A DNA stretch of 64,000 nucleotides from an uncultured Rubripirellula sp. (GTDB lineage Bacteria > Planctomycetota > Planctomycetia > Pirellulales > Pirellulaceae), in assembly GCA_938045805.1 (NCBI GenBank), contig CALIBL010000006.1:1-64000 (forward strand), read 5' to 3'. Every line of letters starts with the position of its first letter. The first letter of the stretch is position 1. A model generated the notes under the pieces. It searched no databases. It had not been told where the DNA came from and worked only from the letters and a program-made list of their open reading frames with translations. A program made the position numbers and the translations under genes. Below, piece after piece: positions 51,893 to 60,851 of this stretch.

Positions 51893-52903
51893 GTGATGCG
51901 AGTGGTACTCATGGGAACGGGACCTTTTGCGGTACCTGCTTTCGAAGCTATCCACAATCATGGTCATCATGTTGAGCGCGTCTTGGTGCGCCCGCTGCCG
52001 CCAGTCAAAAGCCGAAAGGGTCCGCCACCGCAACCGGTAAGAGAATGGGCAGAGTCAAAGCAACTACCCATCCTTTCTCCCGACTCGATCAATTCAGATG
52101 ATTCGGTGAGGACGCTGATGCAGATCCAGCCCGACCTCTTGGTGGTCTGTGACTACGGACAAATCCTCGGTGATGCGGCACTTGCCACCGCAACACTCGG
52201 CGGAATCAACCTCCACGGCTCACTACTACCTCGGTATCGAGGTGCTGCACCAGTCCAGCGTGCACTGCTCGCGGGTGATGAGATCACCGGAATTTCGGTG
52301 ATTCACATGACCCCAAAACTCGACGGTGGACCGATTCTCGCTTCTGCACAAACCCCGATCACCGAAAGTGAGACGTCAGGAGAGCTCGAAGATCGACTCT
52401 CTCATCTCGGCGTTGAGCCCACCCTTACAGCGATGACAATGCTCGACAATTGGGATCGAGTGTCAGAACTCGGAGTGCGGCAAGACCCTGAGGCGGTCAC
52501 CAAAGCTCCACGCCTGAACAAGAAGGAGGCTTTGATCAATTGGAACCAGACTTCCAAACAAATCCACTGCTTCATCCGAGGCATGCAGCCTTGGCCGATC
52601 GCATTCTGTTTCTTTCCCACAGCCAGCGGAAAAGCCCCGCTACGCATTGCAGTTAAAACCGCACGGGTCGTCGATCCTGTTTCCACCGGGAACCCGGAAT
52701 CGGTAGAGATCGCTGACACCCAAGGCGATTTCTCTGACGCCCCATCTGATCCTGGCACATTACTGCATCGAAATCGCATGCTGATCAAAACTGGCGATGG
52801 CGTACTCGAACTGCTAACCATCCAACCCGCCGGAAAACGCGAAATGACAGCCGAAGAGTTCCTTCGCGGCTACCAACCCGAAATCGGCACCCGTCTAAGT
52901 TAG
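51893..52903 (+). CDS. fmt: Methionyl-tRNA formyltransferase
   Basis: VVLMGTGPFAVPAFEAI; GGINLHGSLLPRYRGAAPVQRALLAGDEITGISVIHM. Confidence 0.95.
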   Translation: MMRVVLMGTGPFAVPAFEAIHNHGHHVERVLVRPLPPVKSRKGPPPQPVREWAESKQLPILSPDSINSDDSVRTLMQIQPDLLVVCDYGQILGDAALATATLGGINLHGSLLPRYRGAAPVQRALLAGDEITGISVIHMTPKLDGGPILASAQTPITESETSGELEDRLSHLGVEPTLTAMTMLDNWDRVSELGVRQDPEAVTKAPRLNKKEALINWNQTSKQIHCFIRGMQPWPIAFCFFPTASGKAPLRIAVKTARVVDPVSTGNPESVEIADTQGDFSDAPSDPGTLLHRNRMLIKTGDGVLELLTIQPAGKREMTAEEFLRGYQPEIGTRLS

Positions 52904-53161
52904 TTTTATGACGACATCACTCTTGTAGTAAAACTCGCTACCTCGAACTTGCACGGCAAAGCGTTTGAAAATCATCCACTGTGCTGAAAATTTCAATTCC
53001 AAGCAATACATGCTTCGACAGCGTGCATCGTGTATACTCGCCCGCCGACAAACTCCAACCGATGACCTCGTCTGTCGATCAGCTCCTGATTGACGACCTC
53101 CCAATCGGTGAACTTCGGGGTTATGAACTCCGAGACGATGACCGGTGCCTTACACTTGATC

Positions 53162-54547
53162 ATGGTATTCAACATGCGTGCGACTCTTCTCATTCTCTTC
53201 ATCTTGTGTGTCTCGACCGTACGATGCGAGTTGCAGGCGAACGAACCTTCCTCGCCGCCAAACATTGTCCTGATTATCTCCGACGATCAAGCTTGGAATG
53301 ACTACGGCTTCATGGGGCATCCGGACATTGAAACGCCGAACCTTGACAAAATGGCGAAAGACTCGGTGCTGTTCCGACGTGGATACGTTCCCACCGCTTT
53401 GTGCCGCCCATCACTAGCAACCCTACTGACAGGCCACTACGCGTCAACACACGGAATCACGGGGAACGATCCATCACCAAAATATGCGAAACCCAACACA
53501 CCGGAAAATAATCAGCAGCGTGCACAACTAATCAAAAAAATTGACCAGTTCCCAACCCTGCCCGCCTTACTTGGCGACAGAGGATACTTGAGTCACCAAA
53601 GCGGCAAACTCTGGGAGGGTAGCTTTAAGAACTCAGGCTTCACACACGGGATGACTCGGGGTTTCCCGGAGCGCGGCGGTCGGCACGGTGATGACGGATT
53701 GAAAATTGGCCGAGAGGGTCTGGAGCCCATCGCAAACTTCTTGGATCTTGCCAAGGGTCAAAAAAAGCCATTCTTTCTGTGGTATGCGCCTTTCCTACCG
53801 CACACACCGCACAATCCACCTGAACGCCTCCTTAACAAGTACCGAACCAGTGTTCGCCCCATCTCAGTTGCAAAGTATTACGCAATGTGTGAATGGTTCG
53901 ATGAGACTTGCGGTGACTTGCACTCATTGGTCGATGAACGCGGGATGTCCGACAACACTCTGTTCATCTACGTAACCGATAACGGGTGGATCCAAGATCC
54001 TAAGTCGCAAAAGTATGCCCCTCGATCCAAACAGTCGCCGAACGAAGGTGGGATCCGAACTCCGATCTTCTTCCATTGGCCCAGTCAACTCGCTCCTCGT
54101 GACCGTGAAGAACTTGTTAGTAGCCTCGATCTCTTCCCTACGATTCTTTCCTTTGCCGGCATTGAACAGCCCGAAAACTTGCCCGGGCTTGATTTGAGGA
54201 AATCACTAACGGAAAACCAACCGCTCGAAAGAGACAGAATCTTCGGAGAAGGATTCGCTCACGACATTGCAGACCTCAATGACCCTGAAGCATCACTGCT
54301 ATATCGTTGGTGTATCGAAGGTCAGTGGAAACTGCTTCTTACTTACGACGGTGAGACGAACCGTTACGCTAGTTCGCACCCACGAACGATCAAAACACCC
54401 CAACTCTATAACCTACTCGAAGATCCAAATGAGCTTGAAAATGTCGCGTCTGAGAATTCCGAGATTGTTCAACACCTAAGTGATGCTTTATCGGACTGGT
54501 ACCCAGTCAAAACGCGAAAAACGTTGCCACTTCCCATCGCCAAATAA
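53162..54547 (+). CDS. Sulfatase-family protein with atypical C-x-P-x-L motif
   Basis: PNIVLIISDDQAWNDYGFMGHPDIETPNLDKMAKD; ALCRPSLATLLTGHYAS; YVTDNGW. Start at 53162 or 53174. Confidence 0.88.
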   Translation: MVFNMRATLLILFILCVSTVRCELQANEPSSPPNIVLIISDDQAWNDYGFMGHPDIETPNLDKMAKDSVLFRRGYVPTALCRPSLATLLTGHYASTHGITGNDPSPKYAKPNTPENNQQRAQLIKKIDQFPTLPALLGDRGYLSHQSGKLWEGSFKNSGFTHGMTRGFPERGGRHGDDGLKIGREGLEPIANFLDLAKGQKKPFFLWYAPFLPHTPHNPPERLLNKYRTSVRPISVAKYYAMCEWFDETCGDLHSLVDERGMSDNTLFIYVTDNGWIQDPKSQKYAPRSKQSPNEGGIRTPIFFHWPSQLAPRDREELVSSLDLFPTILSFAGIEQPENLPGLDLRKSLTENQPLERDRIFGEGFAHDIADLNDPEASLLYRWCIEGQWKLLLTYDGETNRYASSHPRTIKTPQLYNLLEDPNELENVASENSEIVQHLSDALSDWYPVKTRKTLPLPIAK

Positions 54548-54613
54548 TATGCCACCGGCGGGAATCCTCTAAACCAGTTAATAGATCAAGCCTTTACACA
54601 GGAACGCTTCCAA

Positions 54614-55750
54614 ATGACCGCCATGATCTGTGGGTTTGGAGGTGCGGTGCCGGCTGGTTCAATTAGCGTGCAGGAAGCAGCAAATTTTGCAATTCGCACT
54701 TCAGCAATGCCTGCTGAAATGAATCGCAAGGTGAAAGCCCTTTACAGAAAAACTGGGATCTCACAGCGTGGCAGTGTCCTCATCGACAGGCGTCTATCCG
54801 CGGAAGACGGATTTCAAAGCTTTTACCCCATCGCAAAGAATCCCAACGATCGAGGACCTTCCACATCCGACCGCTTAGCTCGATTTCAAACCGAAGCACC
54901 GAAACTCGCCTCCCAAGCAGCCTCGCAAGCGTTGGCCGCATGTGGTTTCCCACGAGCGTCCTTCACGCACCTGATCACCGTCACCTGCACCGGTTTTTAC
55001 GCGCCGGGCTTGGAAATTGACCTCATACAAAGCCTCAGCTTGCCCCCGCAAATCGAGAGGATCCAAGTAGGATTCATGGGCTGCCACGCGAGCATCAATG
55101 CATTCCGAGTCGCTCAAGCATTGTGCGAAAGTGATCCGAGTCGGAAAGTTTTGGTTTGCTGCGTCGAACTTTGCTCACTGCATTATCAGTATGGAACCGA
55201 CACGGACAGCATCGTCAGCAACGCCATTTTTGCAGACGGTGCAGCGGCAATTGCTGTGACGGGTGAGAATCATGACACAGATCGACTTGATCCAGACAAC
55301 CATAGAGAGAGAACCGATATACAGACACTCGGGGTTATCGCTGCAACTGGATCGACACTGGTCCCCCAATCAACGGATGCGATGACATGGCGAATTGGTG
55401 ATCATGGTTTTTCGATGACACTTTCCGCAGAGGTGCCAAGCCTGCTCCGATCTCAACTCAACGACTGCATCACGCCGTGGCTTCGCCAACATGGACTCTC
55501 AGTGTCACAGGTCAAGGGATGGGCGGTACATCCCGGTGGATCGCGAATCCTCGATGCGGTCGAACAATCTCTCGACCTCAGTCAGGCACAAATCTCATCT
55601 TCAAGGCTGGTGCTGAATGAGCATGGCAATATGTCCTCAGCAACGCTTCCCTTCATCCTTAACAAGCTATCGATCGAACGCGTTGCAAAACCATGGGTGA
55701 TGCTAGGATTCGGTCCCGGTCTGGAAATTGAGATGGCGTTAATTCGTTGA
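54614..55750 (+). CDS. Type III polyketide synthase (chalcone-synthase-like)
   Basis: VTCTGFYAPGLEIDLIQSL; QVGFMGCHASINAFRVAQAL (catalytic Cys); WAVHPGGSRILDAVEQSL; NEHGNMSSATLPFIL. Confidence 0.92.
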   Translation: MTAMICGFGGAVPAGSISVQEAANFAIRTSAMPAEMNRKVKALYRKTGISQRGSVLIDRRLSAEDGFQSFYPIAKNPNDRGPSTSDRLARFQTEAPKLASQAASQALAACGFPRASFTHLITVTCTGFYAPGLEIDLIQSLSLPPQIERIQVGFMGCHASINAFRVAQALCESDPSRKVLVCCVELCSLHYQYGTDTDSIVSNAIFADGAAAIAVTGENHDTDRLDPDNHRERTDIQTLGVIAATGSTLVPQSTDAMTWRIGDHGFSMTLSAEVPSLLRSQLNDCITPWLRQHGLSVSQVKGWAVHPGGSRILDAVEQSLDLSQAQISSSRLVLNEHGNMSSATLPFILNKLSIERVAKPWVMLGFGPGLEIEMALIR

Positions 55751-55800
55751 AACGCCAAACACCCGCAACTCAAGCACCCCGCTTGCAAGAGTCCACCTCA

Positions 55801-57153
55801 TCAAGCATCCTCTTTTGGCAGTGACACTTCGACCACTGCTGCAGCAACGCCATCCCCCCAAACATTGACCGAAGTTCGGAAGCGATCCAGTAACCAGTCA
55901 ACGCTGAGGATGACTCCGACTAATTCAACAGGCAGACCAACAGAATTCAAAACGATCACCATCGTCACCAGTCCAGCTTCGGGAATCCCTGCGGCACCCA
56001 CCGCAGCTAGCGAAGAAGCGATCACCACAATGATTTGCTCTGTGAAACCTAGTTCGATTCCGGCTAATTGCGCGATAAACATTGCCGCAACCGCCTCGTA
56101 CAAAGCAGTACCGTCCATATTGATTGTGGAACCCAACGGAACAACAAATCCAGATGACTTCTTCGAGACGCCCAAATCATTGGTGCATTCAAGTGTTAGC
56201 GGCAGCGTCGCTGTAGAACTTGCGGTAGAAAATGCTGTCAAAAGAGCACGAGACAACCCGAGGAAATAGGTCAGTGGATTGCGCTTAGAAACCGCCCACA
56301 GAATCAAGGGGAGAACGATTACACCGTGTATCGCAAGTCCGATGCAAACACAAGCAAAATAGCCCCCAATCTGACGGAGCTCCGTACCAAGTTGACCCTC
56401 CTGAACCGCTTGGCCGAATCGCCCCGCAATCATGCAGAAGATACCCAACGGCGCAATCACCATGACAAGGTCCACTAACCGCATCAGAATCGCGTTCAAT
56501 TCAATAAAGACCTGCTTGATCGTCGCCGCTCGACTACCGAGCTGTGCCATGACGAGGCCAAACACCAGAGAAAAGACCACCAGCGGTAGAAGTTTCATTT
56601 CCACCGCCGAACCAAGCAGGTTCTCCGGAACGACCATGTAAAGAAGATTCTCAATGATCATGCCGAGTCCAGGTGTTGCCTCTTCGCCGGCACCGAGTTG
56701 TGGAAACACATCCACCACCTCAGCGTCAGAAAGTCCAGTCAACTCAGAAAATGACTCCAGTATTTGAGATGCAGATTCAGCTGAACCAGCTTCGCCACTT
56801 TCGGACGCCGTTATCTTGCTCGACTGATCGACCGACAAGAGGCTAACTCCTATCGTATTGATGACAATTAATCCAATTGCCGCAGCAAGCACCGTGGTCG
56901 AGAGATAATAGACCAGCGCGACGATGCCGGGTTTTCCGAGCTTACTCACATCGCCCATTGAAAGAACACCGCACGCCACCGACGTGCAAACAAGTGGAAC
57001 AACGAGCAGTTTGAGCATGCGCAGGAAGAGCTCACCACCGAACGAAAAATCGGCCGCTACCGCCGGCGCAATGAGGGCGAGAACCAACGCAGAAATGATC
57101 GAACCCAACATCAAGAGGGCTAAGCGTCGAGGGTTAGATGCAATTCCGCCCAT
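55801..57153 (-). CDS. gltP: Dicarboxylate/amino acid:cation symporter (DAACS)
   Basis: FLRMLKLLVVPLVCTSVACGVLSM; FSTASSTATLPLTLECT; VVPLGSTINMDGTALYEAVAAMFIAQL. Confidence 0.93.
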   Translation of the reverse strand: MGGIASNPRRLALLMLGSIISALVLALIAPAVAADFSFGGELFLRMLKLLVVPLVCTSVACGVLSMGDVSKLGKPGIVALVYYLSTTVLAAAIGLIVINTIGVSLLSVDQSSKITASESGEAGSAESASQILESFSELTGLSDAEVVDVFPQLGAGEEATPGLGMIIENLLYMVVPENLLGSAVEMKLLPLVVFSLVFGLVMAQLGSRAATIKQVFIELNAILMRLVDLVMVIAPLGIFCMIAGRFGQAVQEGQLGTELRQIGGYFACVCIGLAIHGVIVLPLILWAVSKRNPLTYFLGLSRALLTAFSTASSTATLPLTLECTNDLGVSKKSSGFVVPLGSTINMDGTALYEAVAAMFIAQLAGIELGFTEQIIVVIASSLAAVGAAGIPEAGLVTMVIVLNSVGLPVELVGVILSVDWLLDRFRTSVNVWGDGVAAAVVEVSLPKEDA

Positions 57154-57251
57154 TGAGGACTCCGCGAGGTTGTAGTGATTTTTTCAAACGTTGAATCTGA
57201 TACGCGGCCCTCATCATAACGATCTACCGCACTCCGTGAGACCCGAACAGG

Positions 57252-57272
57252 GCGATGATTTCCTCTCATCGC
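57252..57272 (+). other. Hairpin in the gltP/selB divergent spacer
   Basis: GCGATGA-TTTCCTC-TCATCGC, 7-bp perfect stem. Confidence 0.5.
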
Positions 57273-57414
57273 TTCGTTCTGCCGGTATCACAAAGTTAGG
57301 GGTCGTATCTTTTCGGCTCGATCTCTACAGCTAACCCTTGGCGTGATATCCTTTATGCAATTCATCCTGCGAAAAGATTGCGGGCCAAGTTACAACGAGC
57401 GGTTCAGAAACGTC

Positions 57415-59370
57415 ATGAGCTACACGATCGTCGGAGTGATCGGGCACATCGACCACGGTAAGACGTCTTTGGTCGCGGCGCTCACCGGAGTGGATACTGA
57501 CACCGCACCCGAAGAAAGACGCCGGGGGATCACGATTGACCTTGGATTCGCTTCATTTACCAGCGGGGATGATCAATTCGCACTCATTGACGCCCCGGGT
57601 CATCAAAAATACATCGGTAACCTTCTCGCCGGCGTCGCGTCCCTCGACCTCGGACTTCTCGTGGTTGCCTCGGACCAAGGCGTTCAAGCTCAAACCATTG
57701 AGCACGCAGAAATCCTTCGGTCTTTGGGGGTTCAACGCATCCTGGTCGCCCTGTCCCGATGCGATCTCACCGATCCCAAACAACGGAAACAGATCCGAGA
57801 AGAGGTGGAATTCTTCCTCACCGACCTTGGCTTTGAAACCCTGCAAATAGTCGAAACATCAACAGTCAGTGGAGAAGGTGTCGAGGAATTGCGTGAGCAC
57901 CTAAAGTCCCAACGACGGCGCGAAGCAAGAAGAACTCATGGCCCTTTCCGAATGCCCATTGACCGAGTCTTCTCCAAGCCCGGTCGCGGCACCGTGGTAG
58001 CAGGGACACTTTGGGCGGGCAAGGTCTGCGTTGGTGATGAACTCATGATTCAACCCAGCGGTCAACGTGTTCGAGTTCGAGACATTGAGGCGCACGGCCA
58101 GCAGATTGATTCAACCCAGGCGGGAATGCGCACTGCAATGAATCTCGCCGGAGTTGACACCTCGCAACTACGACGCGGACACGAACTCGTGGCTCCCGCG
58201 AGCTACACCTTGACGCAACGTTTTTTAGCCGAGGTCACACCCTATCCGGATAGTCCAACGATTAAGTGTCCCGCAGCACTGCATTTTCACACGGCAACAA
58301 TGCACTGCGATGGCCGCCTACTCGGCCCCCACTCACTCGCACCAGACAAGAAACAAAAGGTGATTGTTCAGACCACCGAACCGATCGTCTTTTCCTTCAA
58401 TCAACCATTCCTTTTGCGGCGCCCTTACCCGCACGGTTCAATCGCAGCCGGACGCATCTTGATTCCACTTGAAGGTATCAACAAAAAGACTCGAGAGATT
58501 CTCGACTTCGGAAATAATCTGTCTCCTTCCGATGTGGTCGTCCACATCATCGCTCAAGTCAAACTCCGAGATGAGCTAAGTACCTCGGAACTCTTGCTAC
58601 CTCAAATCACATCTTCACTGACACACGACCAACAGAATTTAGCGGCATTGCTGAAACAAGTAGAAGATGCACCCGAAATCATCCGTATCGGTGATCAATT
58701 GATCTCTGCGTCATTCTTAAAGTCGACGAAGCGTGCAATCCTTAAACGCTTGCAGAGCCAATCAAACGCCGAAAATGCATGGATCGATGAACAATCGCTT
58801 CGGGATCAAATCACCAAGCGATCAACGCACACGATCGTGAAGCACGCCATCGCGTCACTGTTAGAGGATCAGCAGATCGTCCGCTCCAACCACCTTTTGG
58901 CGATAAAAACAGATCAAACCTCACTCTCCAAGAAACAAACCGCTGCACTCGCACAAATCATCCAACTCCTCGCAGACAACCGAACGCCCCCCAATCTCGC
59001 TGAACTCGCGAAAGCCACCAAGCAGAGTGACGAGGCACTAAAATCGCTTATTCGATTTGCCGTTCATCAGGGTACCGTCATCGGCATCGGGGATGACTTA
59101 TATTATGCGACTGGAGTCATCTCAGCATTTTGCCACGAACTGATCGCTCTGTTCAACGCCGACGCTAACCGAACGGTCGCCGAGATCCGTGACCACTTAC
59201 AGATAACTCGCAAATACGCGATTCCTTTACTCGAGCACTTTGATAGGGAACAAATCACTTGTCGCAAGGGAGATCACCGTACTGCCGGCCCTCGTCTTGA
59301 ATTACTCATTGCGGCGAACGCAGTGACTCAAGACATCTCCCAAGTTGCTCCCGGCAACTCAACAAATTGA
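57415..59370 (+). CDS. selB: Selenocysteine-specific elongation factor
   Basis: [58 protein letters not shown]-like G3; C-terminal winged-helix-like region. Start chosen at 57415. Confidence 0.95.
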   Translation: MSYTIVGVIGHIDHGKTSLVAALTGVDTDTAPEERRRGITIDLGFASFTSGDDQFALIDAPGHQKYIGNLLAGVASLDLGLLVVASDQGVQAQTIEHAEILRSLGVQRILVALSRCDLTDPKQRKQIREEVEFFLTDLGFETLQIVETSTVSGEGVEELREHLKSQRRREARRTHGPFRMPIDRVFSKPGRGTVVAGTLWAGKVCVGDELMIQPSGQRVRVRDIEAHGQQIDSTQAGMRTAMNLAGVDTSQLRRGHELVAPASYTLTQRFLAEVTPYPDSPTIKCPAALHFHTATMHCDGRLLGPHSLAPDKKQKVIVQTTEPIVFSFNQPFLLRRPYPHGSIAAGRILIPLEGINKKTREILDFGNNLSPSDVVVHIIAQVKLRDELSTSELLLPQITSSLTHDQQNLAALLKQVEDAPEIIRIGDQLISASFLKSTKRAILKRLQSQSNAENAWIDEQSLRDQITKRSTHTIVKHAIASLLEDQQIVRSNHLLAIKTDQTSLSKKQTAALAQIIQLLADNRTPPNLAELAKATKQSDEALKSLIRFAVHQGTVIGIGDDLYYATGVISAFCHELIALFNADANRTVAEIRDHLQITRKYAIPLLEHFDREQITCRKGDHRTAGPRLELLIAANAVTQDISQVAPGNSTN

Positions 59371-59429
59371 CGCGGTTAATCTTGCTCAATTTTTGTCCTA
59401 CACCATTCATCCACTTTGCCTTTCATCTC

Positions 59430-60851
59430 ATGTCTCAACATTCGTTGTTACGCTTCATTCCCTCCTTTGATCGACTCTCACAGGACGATCGGATTGAGAT
59501 GCTCCAGAAGGCGTATCCTCACCCTATCGTGCTGAAGTGGATACGACGCGCAATTGAGGAGATGCGTGAGGAAATCGATGCAGAGAGAATCCAGCAACCA
59601 GCCGATATTTTCGAGAATATTGTTTCGTCGATCCTCGAACAGGAACAGCTCTACCGAGGTTCAAAAATCCGGCCCGTGATCAATGCGACTGGGATCATCT
59701 TGCACACGAATCTCGGCCGCGCTCCCCTAAGTGAGCGAGCCATCGAGCGGATGATTGGTGCAGCGAACGCCGCCAACGTCGAGCTCAATCTGCATACCGG
59801 AAAACGTAACCATCGTGGGCAACACTGCGTCGAGCAACTATGCCATCTGACCGGCTGCGAAGATGCTGTATTGGTCAATAACTGCGCCGCCGCAACGATA
59901 CTCGTGCTGCAGGCCGTCGCTGCCGGTAGAGAGGTGATCATCTCACGCGGTCAACTCGTCGAGATAGGTGGTGGTTTTCGATTACCGGATGTTTTCCGCT
60001 CCGCAGGTGTAACCATCCGTGAGGTTGGTACCACCAATCGAACTTATGTGCGTGACTACGAATCAGCACTCACCGAACAGACCGCAGCCGTGATGAGAGT
60101 TCATCACAGCAATTACCAATTGAGCGGATTTGTGACCGAACCAAGTATCGCTGAATTGGTTCAAATGCAACACACCGCTCAGATCCCAATTATCGATGAC
60201 TTGGGAAGTGGCTGGTTGGGAGATCATGGCAGGATTTCAGATCCAACGGAGTCTCTTTGCAGGCTATCAGATCCTTCAATCCCCGACAGCGTCTCGGCCG
60301 GTGCCGACCTCACCCTATTCAGTGGAGATAAGCTCTTGGGGGGACCACAGTGTGGGATTATCCTCGGCAAACGCAAATGGATCGATATCTTGAGACGGAA
60401 TCCACTTATGCGAGCCATGCGATTGGACAAACTTGTCCTTGCGGCCCTCGAAGGAACCCTAGAAATTCACCTCGAGCAGCTAGGTGATAGCGAACTGCCG
60501 ATCACGCAAATGCTTCTCGCGAGTGGTGAAGAGATTCGCGCGAGATGCGAAGAGATCACCGAACGGATCAAGCCCTTGGCCCATTGCGATGTGGTGCCCT
60601 GCGACTCGCAACTCGGTGGCGGCTCGATGCCGGGCCAAACACTCAATAGCTACGCAGTCCGAATTCATTGCAAATCGGCCCATCGTCTCGCCAAAATACT
60701 GCGGACAGGCCCCACACCGGTATTGGGCAGGATCGCCAATGACTCGATCATGTTCGACCTGAGAACCGTTCGAAGCTCGCAGACAGAGCCACTTGCCAAT
60801 GCAATCCGGCAAGCCATTTCGCTTGAAGCGGAACAGAGCAAGGCAGAATGA
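59430..60851 (+). CDS. selA: L-seryl-tRNA(Sec) selenium transferase
   Basis: VINATGIILHTNLGRAPLSERAIERM; DLTLFSGDKLLGGPQCGIILGK (PLP Lys). ORF opens at 59367; ATG at 59430 preferred. Confidence 0.95.
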   Translation: MSQHSLLRFIPSFDRLSQDDRIEMLQKAYPHPIVLKWIRRAIEEMREEIDAERIQQPADIFENIVSSILEQEQLYRGSKIRPVINATGIILHTNLGRAPLSERAIERMIGAANAANVELNLHTGKRNHRGQHCVEQLCHLTGCEDAVLVNNCAAATILVLQAVAAGREVIISRGQLVEIGGGFRLPDVFRSAGVTIREVGTTNRTYVRDYESALTEQTAAVMRVHHSNYQLSGFVTEPSIAELVQMQHTAQIPIIDDLGSGWLGDHGRISDPTESLCRLSDPSIPDSVSAGADLTLFSGDKLLGGPQCGIILGKRKWIDILRRNPLMRAMRLDKLVLAALEGTLEIHLEQLGDSELPITQMLLASGEEIRARCEEITERIKPLAHCDVVPCDSQLGGGSMPGQTLNSYAVRIHCKSAHRLAKILRTGPTPVLGRIANDSIMFDLRTVRSSQTEPLANAIRQAISLEAEQSKAE

